NCBI RefSeq assembly: GCF_014805625.2
Contig: NW_023998432.1
Coordinates: 5,641,107 to 5,705,106, forward strand
Direction: 5' to 3'
Source of the DNA: Glossina fuscipes
Lineage: Eukaryota > Arthropoda > Insecta > Diptera > Glossinidae
Length of the DNA stretch: 64,000 nucleotides
Shown: piece by piece, positions 1 through 11,910 of the stretch
Position numbering within the stretch: position 1 is the first letter of the stretch
How the letters are laid out: each line of letters opens with the position of its first letter
Made by a program: the position numbers and the translations under genes
The notes under the pieces: generated by a model
Told to the model about the DNA's origin: nothing
Databases searched by the model: none
What the model saw: only the letters and a program-made list of their open reading frames with translations

Positions 1-429
1 TCAGAAACGAAACAAAAGAAAACACTAATAATGAATTTTGTTCTACTAGAGAAATGAAAGAGTTTTCAAGCATCTAATGTTGAGACATGTGAAAAAGTTG
101 CTTTGTAAAATTGTCAAAATTTGTAATAAATCAAAAAACAGTGAAAATAAAATATTTGCAGTTTTAGTGCTACGGTTTGCTAGAAGCACGTATGTAAAAC
201 GGAAAACAAAGCTATTAGTGAAATTGCCCATGAAATGAATCAAAATATGGAGAAGTGAAACATTCCAAAGAAGCTAACTTACTCAAGATGAAAAACTAGG
301 AACATTCACAACGTATGAGAAGGATTGCTAATGAATTGATTCTCGAACAAACGTGTAAAAACTCGGTTTAACCAAAGAATAGTTTTAAAAGAAAAGCCGG
401 AGGGTGTTTTAAAAATATTTGATAAAACC
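1..429. other. Non-coding, nothing recognised
   Basis: AT-rich sequence with no coding-like frame, splice structure or recognisable repeat on either strand. The short open frames here are low-complexity and look random. Confidence 0.5.
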
Positions 430-914
430 ACTGCTTATGAACACACCAAGTGCCGTTGCTGCCACGGAAGGAGGTGCTTATTGAAGGAAGGGTAAGGAAG
501 CGCAGCGGTTCTTCTCGTATGGACAAAATGCAGTAAGGGCCGGGGCTGCTACTGAATAAGGAAAGCGCAGGTATTTACCCCCTTTTTTTTGTTGGTTTCT
601 GTTTACATATGAACCGCGAGGAGCGGCTAAAGTGAGCTTGCTACCGCAGTAGCTGGAATGCGTTGAGGGTGAGCGCGTGAGAAAAGGTAGGGGGACATTA
701 GACAGATACAGAAGGAGGAAGAAGAAACCCACGGATGACGACATAATTGTATAATGGGAATAGGAGACCTTTTATTTTTTTATTTCTTTTTACCAGTTAT
801 TTTAGTTTAATTAATAGTTATTGTTTCTTTTTGTGATGCGAAATTATGGGCCGGTTGCAGCTGCCCTACCGATCAAGAGCTAGGTCGCGCTACCAAAAAA
901 ATTGCGTTGCAAAA
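430..914 (+). repeat. Possible 5' LTR or solo LTR remnant
   Basis: A stretch richer in GC than its flanks that ends directly before a tRNA-Lys-type primer site at 915-930, which is where an LTR should end. The left edge is uncertain; no second LTR in the same orientation and no polyprotein were found downstream, so the body of the element is gone or never belonged here. Part of it (about 478-745) also matches, on the minus strand, the dispersed repeat at 3,730-3,910 and 41,300-41,510. Confidence 0.35.
478..745 (-). repeat. Dispersed repeat, copy 1
   Basis: Read on the minus strand it shares blocks with two other places in the window, such as GTATCTGTC followed closely by GTCCCCCTACCTTT and GCTCACCC. 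It overlaps the possible LTR at 430-914. Confidence 0.45.
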
Positions 915-930
915 TGGCGCCCAACGTGGG
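915..930 (+). other. tRNA-Lys-like primer binding site
   Basis: TGGCGCCCAACGTGGG is the complement of the 3' end of insect tRNA-Lys including CCA, the primer used by gypsy-type LTR elements (family knowledge). It lies about 100 bases before an integrase fragment of a different element class, so the two probably come from separate insertions. Confidence 0.5.
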
Positions 931-1033
931 ACAAGTTAAACGGCTTTTTTTAAAAACTATACCATACAGCCGCACACGTCTGCACCGCCCACGTACACAC
1001 AAAATTAAAACATTACACATTTCATAAACTAAA

Positions 1034-1745
1034 CAATGGCTATAAATACCTTTTTGTTGGAATTGATGTGTTTTCTAAATATGCTTTCGCGGAACCAGTA
1101 AAATCTAAAAGGTCTTCAGACATTGTTAAAGCTATGAATGAGGTATTGGAAAGAAGAAATACATTTCCAAGAAATATTCAAACTGATCAGGGAAAGGAAT
1201 TTTTCAATAAAGATTTTAAAAGTTTGATGAAATATTATCAAATTAGTCATTATCACACATACACTCATATGAAAGCCTCCATATGTGAAAGATTTAATAG
1301 AACATTAAAAAACTTAGTGTAGAATATATTTAGAATGAATGGTAATTACAAATGGATAAACAACCGGCAAACTTTACTAGCCAAATACAATAATACATAT
1401 CACAGAATAATAAAAATGAAACCAAAAGAAGAAAATAAACACAATGAGAAGCAGATATTACAAACTGTATATAATTTCCCTAAAACATTTCCAAGACCAA
1501 AGTTTAAAGTTGGGGATTATGTTAGAATTAGCAAATTTAAAGGAGTATTTTTTAAAGGCGATGAACCAAACCGACATATTTCAGACCAGTAGAATAAAAA
1601 ATTACGAATCTTGTTACTTACATTCTAAAGGACTATAAGGAAAATGAAATATTAGGATAATTTTATGAATACGAAATGCAAAAAGTTCGTGACGAAAATA
1701 CCTATTTAGTGGAAAAAATATTGAAGAAACAGGGAAACAAACATG
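1034..1745 (+). pseudogene. Polinton/Maverick-type integrase remnant
   Basis: The reading frame opens with a retroviral-type integrase core: first catalytic Asp in GIDVFSKYAF, second in IQTDQGKEF, and the Glu in ICERFNRTLK. A stop codon follows at 1,321, after which the same protein continues with WINNRQTLLAKYNN and the SH3-like segment FKVGDYVRISKFKG. After a frameshift near 1,590, a last piece (YLVEKILKK, near 1,710) resembles the chromo-like tail. The NNTYH, MKP and KVGDYVRISK signatures are typical of integrases of the large DNA transposons called Polintons/Mavericks, rather than of Gypsy elements. No polymerase B, ATPase, protease or capsid genes are visible nearby, so this is an isolated and inactive fragment. 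Confidence 0.72.
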
Positions 1746-2252
1746 ACTACATTCTCTTGATCGTCTATCTCATTGGTGCCTGCTTACATGATTACCCCTC
1801 AGAATTTATTGAGTATTACTAGTGAGATGGAGCAAATGTTGCTGATGGAGACGGGCATTTTCGTACCGTTGCATAATGTTTTATTTGGATTAAAACAAAA
1901 ATGTAATTTAAAGAATTTTGTATTTTGGTACCTGGAGGAAATTTCGGCTTTATTTTGTTGACAGATAATGCGCAAAATGTAAATAAGACATTCGCGCAGA
2001 TCTAGGAATTAGATGGCAGAGATTGTGCAAAAGTTTGCCACACAGCCACAGATTGCACCGGAACTGACAAAAGCACACAAAATATTCCCGCAATACCGTC
2101 ATTCGGTTCATGTGTCCTGGTTGTATTACTTATATTCACAGTACATGTGACAGTAAGCTTCACGAAGTATACGAAAAAAATTCAGAAATTTACTGAGCGT
2201 TAGCGTTTTCCGTTAGGGAAAAATTAAGGAAAAGTCATTTTTTCCTGACATC

Positions 2253-2795
2253 GTGAAGATTGCGATGATAAAACAGGACACCCCTTTGGTAATTCAACCT
2301 AAGACCGAGCAGAAAGTGAAAGTGAACTTCAATAAAAGCGTTGACTTTAAGAAGTTAAAGGTTTCTAATCTTCGCTGCAAGAAGTATAGCGGCGTAGTAT
2401 TTGATTGCAGCGGTGATGATAAGAGAAAAAGCAGCAATCGAAAGAATATGAAGTTATGGTTCCAACCAAGCTCAATTGCCAATTCAAATTCACGGTTACG
2501 ATTTTCAGCTATGCCAGTGATGAACTTCTGGATAAAATACGTAGTCGGGATCCGATTCCAAGGTCGTAAGATCTATACGGTATCTGAAAATGGCAGCACA
2601 CACTGCAGTGCAGTGTTCAAAACTAGTTGTGAAACTTTCTCTAAGATGCTGGCGGTGATGAGATTTTACGTTCGGTGGGAGAAGTACAAAGTTTATGGTT
2701 GTGCAGAGGTGGTGGTTTGCTGCAAGTGCAAAGGTTGTATTTTCCTAAGGATTTCTAAGGAGAAGGAACCACGGCTCAAACGAATGTCTTAAAAA
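2253..2795 (+). pseudogene. Decayed LINE ORF1 (gag-like) fragment
   Basis: A 179-residue frame starts with a pattern common in ORF1 of insect non-LTR elements (LVIQPKTEQKVKV, then VDFKKLKVSNLR and a GGVV-like VVFDC). Near its end WEKYKVYGCAEVV leads into CCKCKG, which looks like the start of a CCHC zinc knuckle that has lost its later ligands. Two shifts of frame are implied between these blocks. It is a fossil; no linked ORF2 is recognisable. The family assignment rests on motif resemblance only. Confidence 0.45.
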
Positions 2796-2799
2796 AAGG

Positions 2800-3529
2800 G
2801 TACCCATGTGTACTAAGAGTATGAAGACGAAGGAACAATTCAAATCTAGATGTAAAGCACCCTGGACTATGTGAAGTCTCTCCAGGATATCTCAACAAAT
2901 TTAAGTTACGTAAACAGGAAGTTTGGTGTGAATGTTAACATTTATTACGGTATATAAATTGCAAGAGGTTCCAAAGTTCGAAAGTGACAAAGTAGATTAG
3001 GATTGACATTGGTCAACTCCAGACCGAGACGTTATAGATTCCCATATAAGCCGGCCTTTCATGAATTATTTGCACTTCTAAGGTTTGGGACGATGTGCTG
3101 AATTTTGGTGATGTTGACGAAAAGTGTTATTGTTTATCACACTATCTATTCGTGCTATTTAATGTCGTTTCTTTTGAAGTCAAAAGAGCTATCTGATCTC
3201 GTAAAGGGATGTGTAAATCCTGAAAAAGCTGCCCTTGTGGGCTGGATCGGAAAATTTTTCGGATGTGTAGAAACAGGGTACATGGCATAATTCGGCATAC
3301 GAAATGATTCTACGCCAGTAAGAAGTTGAATGTCACTAAAGTTCTGGGAAAGAACCTTGAGGAAATTGGCATTTAAAAGCGTTTACCTGTGCGTGAAATA
3401 TGTCCTTAAAAGCTAAAAGATCACTTTTTGCGATATAACTGCTTTTTGATATCATTCATTGCTCGTGAGTCAAGAGGTTTCGCTTCAGCGTAGTAATACA
3501 TTTCAATTTCGAGCTTTTATCACTGATAG
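2800..3529. other. Unassigned, possibly transposon debris
   Basis: No intact frame or recognisable domain. It lies between two transposon-derived segments and may continue one of them, but I cannot show it. Confidence 0.3.
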
Positions 3530-3729
3530 AGCGTGGGATGCTTTGTCACGGGCATAGCTCGTTACGCGGATGAGCGTTTGCACATATTTATTCAGCCTGC
3601 TGTGCCGTCAGACAAACAAGATATATTAATTGGAAATAGAAATAAAAAGGTTAAAACTACGGCAGGGCAAAAAAAAAAACAGAAAACAGAAGAAATGCGC
3701 CAACGGGCCCCTTAATGAGCTCTTATTTT

Positions 3730-3910
3730 ATAAGTCCGTCTACGAAGTCCGTTGTCCGTCCTGTACGCCGTTCGTTGGTGCATTCTTAGTCCGTCGGTAT
3801 CTGTCCCCTGTCCCCCTACCTTTATTCATGTGCTCACCCCTCCATACTCCGCCTCAGCGGTATCTACCAACTGCTTTTTTTGGCGTCATTCCTTGTACTT
3901 TCTAGTAAAA
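3730..3910 (+). repeat. Dispersed repeat, copy 2
   Basis: Plus-strand copy of the repeat at 478-745 (-) and 41,300-41,510 (-). It shares CGTCTACGA then GTCCGTT with copy 3, and TGTCCCCCTACCTTT with copy 1. Probably LTR or other non-coding transposon sequence; the family was not identified. Confidence 0.5.
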
Positions 3911-5284
3911 GAAAATCATAAAATAAAAAATTTTTTAAATCCTCTTTTTCCTTTTTAAATTATTTATTTATTTTTTTTTTTATTATAAGGAAAACATATT
4001 TAAAAAAATATATGTAAAAAATAAAGTGAGAAAAATTGAAGCTAAACTCACATTATAGTTGCTAATTCTAGAAATTTCGTACCGATATAACAATTATTTT
4101 GAAACCATGGTTTTTATTTCGGTTTTTTTACAAATCTACATTTAATGTAAACATTTTTGGCCTTTTTTTTGCTTTATATATAGTTTTAGTAAATACAATT
4201 TTGTTTCGAGATTTTCTATCTATTTATAAGTACATATACCTTTATTTATTTTGGTTCATGATGTTTCTCTTAGCACTCATGTTTTCTTCTTTTTTTTCTT
4301 CTTGGGTTGGTTTCATTGTGAGGATGGATGGTGCTTGCCTATAGCTGTTGATTCTGCTTAAAGCTCTCTCTCTTTGCTTTGTTTGTCTTTTTCTTGGGAT
4401 TTTTCGCTACATTCTTTCACGATAGATATACTGTTTTTGCGTTTTCAATTTAGTTTCGTTGACTTTTAATAAAGTTTAAATAAATTTTTAATTATAAAAT
4501 AAACTTTCAATTGCTGTTCTCAATTTAAGCGGCATTTTCTCAAGAGAATTTCTAGCGAATGTTTAGAACAATTTTACTTTCAGAACTAAACCCATACAAA
4601 TAGGTTTTCATGGCTTCATCATATGAAAAATTTCTGGTTTTGTTTTATATTTTTACAATTATATGGGCTTTTAACATTCGTTTACAATTGCAATATATGT
4701 AATCACTCTCTACATGTATGCATGGATGTGTATCCATTGGTGTTTTATTTTGGTTTAATAAAATACAATTTACGTATTCTGATTTGTTAATATTTTCTTT
4801 TCAAAGCTTTGTTTGGTAATTGATATGCTTCTTAATAATATTGTCGCTTATTTATTTACTTCTTTTTCTTAATGTCTTTTTTTTTTTGTGTTTGCCGTTT
4901 GCAATTCTTTTTGTTATAGAGAATTTCACTTTTTGTGCGTAAGATATTACTAATTTGTTAGGAAAAAAACTTTGCAAATCAAATTTTGGCTATATTTTTG
5001 TAAACGGGTTTTTTCTTATATATTTTCTTTTTATATGTAACAAAACTTCGAATTGCATAAATGTACAAAGAGCCCTCCTTCCAATCAGATAGAATTTGCA
5101 TAGCTTTTATATATTAATATTTTCTTATCAACGACCAAAGAGGGACTTCGATACATTTTTTCTATTTTATATCTTGTTAAACAATTAAATTTTATGTATT
5201 TCGCACAATTTACAATAAATTTACAATTTATTTTTCTTTAACAATTTTTCTCTAGATGTTTTCACGAATAATTTCCTTTTTTTT
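3911..5284. other. T-rich non-coding sequence
   Basis: Very AT-rich, with many T runs on the plus strand. No coding frame, splice pattern or repeat family recognised. Confidence 0.5.
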
Positions 5285-5420
5285 CTTCTGTCTGTCGAAC
5301 TTTGCCCCCTGAGGTTTTCTGAAGCATTAAACCGAATGCTGTCGGTCTCGATGGTATTAGTATTAAGTTTGTGGAGCTAAGTCTATGCAGTATTATGCAA
5401 CCGTTAACCCATATCCGGAA
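5285..5420 (+). pseudogene. Tiny LINE reverse-transcriptase remnant
   Basis: Around 5,335-5,390 the plus strand reads VGLDGISIKFVELSL, after the broken match to an ALNRM-type lead-in. This is the conserved GxDGIxxxFxxL block at the start of the finger region in jockey/CR1-type reverse transcriptases. Stops and shifts surround it. Low confidence because only one block is legible. Confidence 0.35.
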
Positions 5421-6257
5421 CGGCGGATGAATCTAATCCTGCCTGCCTATAAGTATTTATCATCTTCAAGATTGTTTTCGTTAACACCATGGAGCTGCGG
5501 AACTCGCTACCATTCAATTTCGGAATGAAGATTTGAAGTAGCTACAAAAGCCTTTTTAATCCACAATTACATTTGCATATATGTTTCGCTCTTAGACCGC
5601 GTAATGGAATTATGGTATCCATATCTGATATTATTGTGTACACAAACGTGCGGTAGAAGATTTTATTGTCTTACTGCCACATCAATCTTAATTATAGAGA
5701 CTATTATTATTGTATAATTTTGTTTTCATTAATCATTATTATTAATAATAACCTAAACTTATTTCATTGGATTTTTGTATTTCGCCGAAAGTCGTCGACT
5801 TAAGCGAAGACGTTTTTAGCAAAGGCACAGACGCAAAAATGTGAGCTATAAATCTGCAAGATTTCGATTTAACGTCGACGTTTACATGAGCTTAAGAAAT
5901 ACAACTGGTTTTATCAAATTTTTGTGTGTTTTATTAACCATTGTTGGAATTATTTCAAACATCCACATATGTTAGCAAAGTTATCAAGAGGCTAAATATT
6001 GATAGTTGACTGGAAAACTTAAAAGGCGTAATCACAAATTCCGCCGCGTTATTCACTGCTATCGCATTCTATTCTCCAAAATGACTCAATGGCAGCTCTG
6101 TAAGCACAAAATTTATGCTTTTTCTGTGTTTTCTAAAATCTGTATAAATTCTTTCGAATATTTTGTTAAAAGTATTTGTCATCTAATGCTCTGTAATGGT
6201 AAAAATTCATTTAAGCTCTAGGGCTTCTATACACAAAAATATGTATGTACCTCAGAA
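5421..6257. other. Non-coding, nothing recognised
   Basis: AT-rich sequence without a legible gene. It lies just beyond the apparent 3' end of the I-like LINE that runs leftward from 16.5 kb. Confidence 0.4.
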
Positions 6258-6428
6258 CTTTTTTGTTTTTTTTTGGTATGTTGAACAGAGATGAACCAAG
6301 CCAATAGATTTGTGGCTCATATGTCCAGATAATAAACTGTTGTAATTTTTAGTCACGATTATGTATAAAACGTAACAAAAAAAAAAAAGAGCGGCCGTTA
6401 TAACTGGAGTGAGCATGTTAAATGTAAT

Positions 6429-6445
6429 TGTGTGTGTGTGTGTGT
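6429..6445 (+). repeat. (GT)n microsatellite
   Basis: A short perfect GT/TG run in the 3' untranslated part of the I-like LINE. Confidence 0.8.
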
Positions 6446-6589
6446 AAGTGTGCTTGTTGAGTTCTTGAAAGTCAGACAGTGTTGCAAACTTTGGCTGAAA
6501 ACGAAAAGGAATGTTATAGTAATTGAAAATGATTGAACGCAAAAAAAAAAAGAGAAAAAAAAAAGGAAAGAAGAGGAAAAAGAAAACTT

Positions 6590-7251
6590 CTAAAAGGATA
6601 AATTGGCTTTTCTAATAAAGCAAGTTAGTGCTGCAAAGAGATCGAGGAGACAGCCATATAACTTGAAGGAGCTAAAGGAATCTTTAATGCCATCAAGCCT
6701 GTGACATCTGAAGATTAGATGCTCAGCAAACTCAACAACATTGCAAACTTCACAAACATCACATGATATAGCGCGAATCATTTTTAAATAAACTTTGTCA
6801 TAAGTATGACCACTCATGAGTCTATAAAGAATTTTGATTTCCCAGGAATTAAAAGAAGATACAGAGAAGGGTTTGAATTGAAATGTGGGATTTAATTTAT
6901 AGAAAAGACGATTGGATTTAACGCGCTCGATTTCTTTAAATTCATCGTTTAGCTGTTGAAGGATGTGGTTGCGAATTGCCAGAATGGCTTCATTAGAAGT
7001 GTATTTAATGGACAAAATTGTCCCATCAACACGAGCTCTCCCTGCATGAAAGTCGGCTTTTACATTTAAAAAAACAGCCACAGTGGCCAGGTACCCAAAC
7101 GAGGTGACAGTCATCAATTTGAGATTCATGCAACATCTTGTGAATTAATCTTCTGCATCTCTTTTATTTACTAGAAGTAGAGCTGACCTGCTGTCAGAAA
7201 AAATAACAACCCTTCTGATACCATCGGACATACCAACCTTAATAGCATGTC
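6590..7251 (-). pseudogene. ORF2 of the split I-like LINE, 3' part
   Basis: The continuation of the interrupted RNase H domain: directly after the insertion point the minus strand reads HAIKVGMSDG and then VVIFSDSRSALLLV, the strand carrying the second catalytic Asp. A stop follows near 7,140, then an open frame of 179 codons from the ATG at 7,129. It ends in the C-terminal zinc-binding motif of LINEs (CDVCEVCNVVEFAEHLIFRC). The protein ends at 6,590. That this piece and 11,911-14,781 were one gene is inferred from the continuous RNase H alignment and from the duplicated ATGTC flanking the insertion. Confidence 0.8.
7247..7251 (+). repeat. Target-site duplication, left (ATGTC)
   Basis: ATGTC directly precedes the CR1 element and is repeated at 11,911-11,915 directly after its tail. 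Both copies lie inside RNase H codons of the split I-like element. Confidence 0.75.
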
Positions 7252-7678
7252 AGTCTAGCAACTCTGTCGCGCGGTATAGTCGTATATATTTCGTTTCGGC
7301 AATTAATATTTTAATTTTTTGTTGAATTTCGTGGCTATTCTGCCTTATAGTGTGTGAATTTATAATATACTTTGAGAAGAAAGTGAGTGAATTCAAAGTA
7401 AAAGTAATATTTTTCCTTTACGCTTTGATTCATTTGATTTTTGCAAACAAAAATTTTGAGCTCTGATATAAATCTCTCTTTTTTTACTTTTTTGTTTTCT
7501 CTCTTTTTCTCTGTTATTTTTTTGCTGTTTGGAGTTTGTGTTGCTATTGATCTCTCGTTACAGTGTCAACCTAACAGAGAAGTTTTGCACAAATTGGTTG
7601 ATAAATTTTTATGTTCAGGTTTTTTTAGTGATTTGTGTGTCTGCTCTTCATAATCCACAACTGTCTTTTTGACAGGAC

Positions 7679-8599
7679 ATGGAGTGTTTATATACACCTT
7701 GTCGAGTGAAATCAGGCCCGGATTCTGATAGATTCGTTTCTTGTTGGCTCTGCGAGCGCTTTGGTCATGCAGAGTGTGCAGGTATTCTCGGCCGTGCTGC
7801 TGACGCAGTCGCTGATCCGTCTAAAGGCTTAAAATGGTCATGTCCTGACTGTAGGCAGCGGGACATTGACTTTTATAAACTTTTCATGGAGACCCGTTAT
7901 GGTTTCTCGGAATTGAGTAGAAATCTCGGCTCCTTGTGGGAAAAGTTTGAGCTCATTAAGTCGAGGTTTGATGAGTGTCGCTTTATTGGACACTCATCTT
8001 CTACTCGTAGCGTAGCGTGTGGGACGTCACCTCTGGCTTTCTCCAAATCTAATTCGTTGGTACAAGTTACCGCTCCCTCTAACTCTAAAATGAACTGTAA
8101 TGTTTCCGATATTGCTGAGTCGGTTGGTAGCAAAACAGTTACAAACAAACCGCCAAGTCCATCGGTTTTAAGCTACGCTGAAGTGGCAAGGGTATCTCAG
8201 CCCAGAGCCGCCACTCACTCTAATCAAGCGCCATCGCTTCAAAGTAATGAAGAGAAAAATAAATCATCCTCTCCTCCTGGCTGTTCGCGTGTGAATGCTG
8301 GTCACCAGACTGGGCAAGTCTCACAGGCTGTCGGTACAAGGGCGATAACCCCATCTATATTTTCCCCAACTCAAAACTCTCCTACCGTGAACCCCCCTCC
8401 TTTTCCAAATAATGACATTTGCTTGACGGCAGTTCCTCCTAGAAAAGCAATATTTGTGCCAAGACTGGCACCTGAAACATCGGTGGATAACATAAAAGGT
8501 TACCTGGCGACGAAAGTCCCATCAGTCAACTTAAAGCGTGTTAGCATCTTCAAAATGGCTCCTTCTCAAGCTAGGGCAATCTCCTCTTTTAAATATTAG
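7679..8599 (+). pseudogene. CR1 copy 1 ORF1 (PHD-finger protein), frameshifted
   Basis: A 306-residue frame against 344 residues in copy 2. The first 60 residues carry a PHD-like Cys/His cluster (MECLYTPC, then CWLCERFGHAEC and WSCPDC). The middle is Ser/Pro-rich and poorly ordered. The last 60 residues (FVPRLAPETSVDNIKGYL onward) form a compact block that resembles the partner-binding end of related ORF1 proteins. A frameshift near 8,580 ends the protein early; the lost tail is still legible downstream and intact in copy 2. Expected role: RNA binding and assembly of the retrotransposition particle. Confidence 0.75.
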
Positions 8600-8729
8600 T
8601 TCCGACTGAAAACAGTGATATGTTGTTAAACAAATCACTGTGGCCAGTAGGATCCTTAATTAAGGAATTTATCCCTCGAGATCGTCCCCGTAATACCAAG
8701 GCAATAGTCTTATCGACTTCAAAAAACTA

Positions 8730-11588
8730 ATTGTATCTTCAGGCCCACTATCTCTCATTTATCAAAATGTTAGGGGCCTAAATTCGAAAATTCTTTCCAC
8801 TTTTCTAAATTCAGTGAGCACGGAATTTTTCTGTTTGGCCTTTACTGAAACTTGGCTAAAACCCGATCTTCATAATTCTTTCCAAGAAATGATCGAGTGA
8901 ATCGCATTGTTGGTGGTGTGTTAATTCCCATATCTGCGTCAGTTCCGTCCAATTTAATTGAATTTCCCACTTCTCCTGACGTTGAATTTATCGCTATTCG
9001 TGCGAATATGCCTGATAAACATCTATTTATAACCTGCTCCTATATTCCCCCAAATTCCGATATCTCCATTTACAGGAAACACGCTTCCCTCATTTGTGAA
9101 GTGGCCAAGCGGTCTAGACCCACTGATTTGGTCGTTGCATTGGGTGACTTCAATTTTCATCAAGTCACTTGGTGTAGCACTGATAATTCTGGCTGTTTGG
9201 TTCCTACTTCAACGTCTGATAGGGCTGTTGTGTTCTTTAGTGAATTGTTTGATCATAATTTGGTTCAATATAATCGTACCCCTAATTGTAATGGTAGACC
9301 GCTTGATCCCTGCTTTGCCAATTTTGCCGAGATTAACGTAAATCGTTGTCCATCTTTAGTTTACCTGAGGATCCTTATCATCCGTCAATGTGCATTTCCT
9401 TTCATCATATGAATGTTGGTTCGTTGAACTGCTTTAATGAGCCTAATCAAACTTTTTCAAATAATTATTATGATTTTCATAAAATCAATATTGTATTGCT
9501 AAAACATCGTCTTTCGCATTTGCGGCTTGATTTCTCAACCGAAAGTATTGAAAGCTTATTGTCATCGTTCTACAATACATTAAAACTAGTTATTGCTGCA
9601 TCTGCTCCGATTAAGCAGTGCCGACCTCGATGCAGGTGTCCCCCGTGGTTTAATAAGACAATTAAATATCATAAGAATAGAAAAAACACGCTATTCAAAA
9701 AATATTCGAAAAGTGGCTCTGCGCTTGAATTTTTCGCTTACTCGGTGGCGAGGCATAGATTTAACTCCCTCAACCACCATTATTACTGTAGATACCTTCA
9801 GTGCATTAAATCCTCTCTGTTTGCTAATCCTAAATTCTTTTTTGAATTTGTTAACTCTAAAAGGAAAATATCCACATATCCCTCTCATGTTTCTTTTAAT
9901 GACTCTGATTCCTCGGAAGATTTTGAAATCTCAAATCTATTTGCTGAGTATTTCCGACGAAACATTTCGATTGCTAATTTCGATTTATTAGCAAACTACC
10001 CATATCCTATAACTAACTCTACCTCAATTCCTAACTTGATAATTTCGGAAGATGACGTTTTTAAACGGTTGAGTTCTCTAAAATATTGTTGTGCGCCAGG
10101 ACTTGATGGAATTCCATCATGTGCACTTAAATCTTGCGCTGTCGAGTTATGTGGTGCGATTTCAAAGATTTTTAACCTGTCCTTGAATTTAGGTGTTTTC
10201 ACTTCGCGTTGGAAAAGTAGTTTCCTTATTCCTATCCACAAGAGTGGAAGTAGACAATTTGTTGAGAACTACAGAGGCATAGCCAAGTTGAGTGTCTTGC
10301 CCAAGTTGTTCGAGCGTATTGTGACTTAGCATTTGGCCTTTGCCATTAATTCGTATATTTCTCCGCACCAGCACGGCTTTCGGAAAGGGCGATCTACAGT
10401 CACTAAGTTGTTAGAGTTTACCTGTCATGTTTTCAAGGCTTTTTCTAGCGGCTCTCGCACAGATGTTATTTACACTGATTTAAGCAAAGCATCTGATATG
10501 GTTAACCATAGACTACTTATCTTTAAACTCCAAGCCTCTGGTTTCCCACCCTACTTAGTGAAATGGATAAGCTCTTATGTGCACAATAGATCCTTCAGGG
10601 TTTTGTTTAACTCCATCACCTCGGATGAATTCCCCGTTACGTCTGGCGTACCTCAAGGAAGTCACTTAGGTCCTATTTTATTTAGTTTATACATTAACGA
10701 TCTCCCATCGGTGGTTAATTCCAGCCAGATCCTAATGTATGCTGATGATGTGAAACTGTTTTCTTCCTTCTCTGTTGAATCGCAATGACATCACCTTCAA
10801 AGTGATTTGGATAATTTTGTTGCATGGTGCTGTTTGTATCTTCTGAAACTAAATCTGAGCAAATGTAAGAAGCTTTCTTTCTCGAGAAGAAAGTCATTCA
10901 TTATTCAGTATTTCATAGTTTCGCATAAGTTGGAGGACGTCGATTCGATTACAGATTTAGGCGTTCTATTTGACCATAGGTTACGTTTTAACTTGCATAT
11001 TGAGCTCTCGATTAGCAAAGCTAGGTCCGCGCTTGGTTTTATAAAAAGGTGGTCCAAAGAGCTTGATGATCCCTACATAACGAAAAGGCTGTACATGTGT
11101 TTGGTTAGACCCATACTCGAGTATGCCTCAGTTGTGTGGTCTCCTTCATATAGGTGCTACGTAGATTCAATTGAATCTGTACAAAAGCAATTCTTGCTGT
11201 TTGCCCTTAGAAATTTGGGTTGGGATCCGATTGCCTCTCTTCCTCCCTATCAAAATGGGTTGCTTCTGTTATCCGTACCGTCTCTTGAGAAACGTAGGTT
11301 TATTCTTGGCGTTTCCGTATCAAAGTAATGAAAGTAATAAATAGTGCTATTGACTCGCCTTCATTACTTGGTGAAATAATCTTCAATGTCCCTAACCGCT
11401 TCTCTAGGCAATTTACCTTGGTTAAGCTTAGTCAGTGTAAATATAATTATGAACTGTTTAATCCGCTCAGAGTAGTTTGCAAGAACCTAAATGATGTCTA
11501 TCACTTATTCTCGTTATCGGACTCTTTAAAGTCCATTAAAGCAACATTGCTTAATACATGCGATTTACCTATGTCGTACTTAAATTAG
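8730..11588 (+). pseudogene. CR1 copy 1 ORF2 (endonuclease/reverse transcriptase), broken
   Basis: The endonuclease begins near 8,755 (IYQNVRGLNSK, then AFTETWLKPD) and, after a shift near 8,890, continues with CSYIPPNS and ALGDFNFHQVTW. Reverse transcriptase runs from about 9,346: GLDGIPSCAL, SFLIPIHKSG, a stop at 10,327, HGFRKGRST, DLSKASDMVN (DFSKAFD in most relatives), SGVPQGSHLGP, MYADDVKLFS, a stop at 10,786, then the thumb region to a stop at 11,326. A further 86 codons from 11,328 (KVINSAIDSPSLLG) look like the original C-terminus. No RNase H is present. Multiple breaks make it inactive. Confidence 0.8.
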
Positions 11589-11910
11589 CTTTTATCCTTA
11601 AAAGTCGTTATGATTCGAAAATGAATTATTGTCAATTTATTATCGGTTGCCAGGCTTATGCATGTTTGCGATGGCTTAGGGGTTCATTTGCAATTTGGTC
11701 CTGTACCGGTTGTAAGTGTGCTCCTATGCTGATAGTGTACATGCTTTTTTTCTTTTTCTTTTGTTTTCTTCTTATTTGTTTCTTTATGCTTATACTCAAT
11801 TTTATTGTTAATTAATATAAGTTTTGCATTAAGAGCCAATTGAACTCGACTGTTATTTGTTTAGTTGAGTTTCTAGTATAAGTGGAATAAATAAATAAAA
11901 TAAAACTAAA

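Larger units (their letters stand above)
7252..11910 (+). mobile_element. CR1-type LINE, copy 1 (complete length)
   Basis: A 4,659-bp non-LTR retrotransposon inserted into the I-like LINE. It has a 5' leader of about 430 bp, ORF1 with an N-terminal PHD-like zinc finger, ORF2 with endonuclease and reverse transcriptase but no RNase H, and a 3' end of AATAAATAAATAAAATAAAA type. A PHD-type ORF1 without zinc knuckles is characteristic of the CR1 clade. The 5' end is fixed by comparison with copy 2 (45,434-49,827) and by the ATGTC target duplication. Both ORFs are broken, so this copy is inactive although its length is complete. Confidence 0.85.

Noticed and set aside
478..744. 88-codon minus-strand frame
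   Set aside because: It lies in a dispersed non-coding repeat with similar frames in other copies that do not keep the same peptide.
4099..4344. 81-codon Phe/Leu-rich frame resembling membrane segments
   Set aside because: It arises from T-rich DNA (TTT, TTA codons); low-complexity composition, no supporting signals.
7897..8148. Minus-strand frames opposite CR1 ORF1 (also 48,812-49,087)
   Set aside because: Antisense shadows of the PHD-type ORF1; they appear in both copies only because the sense strand is shared.
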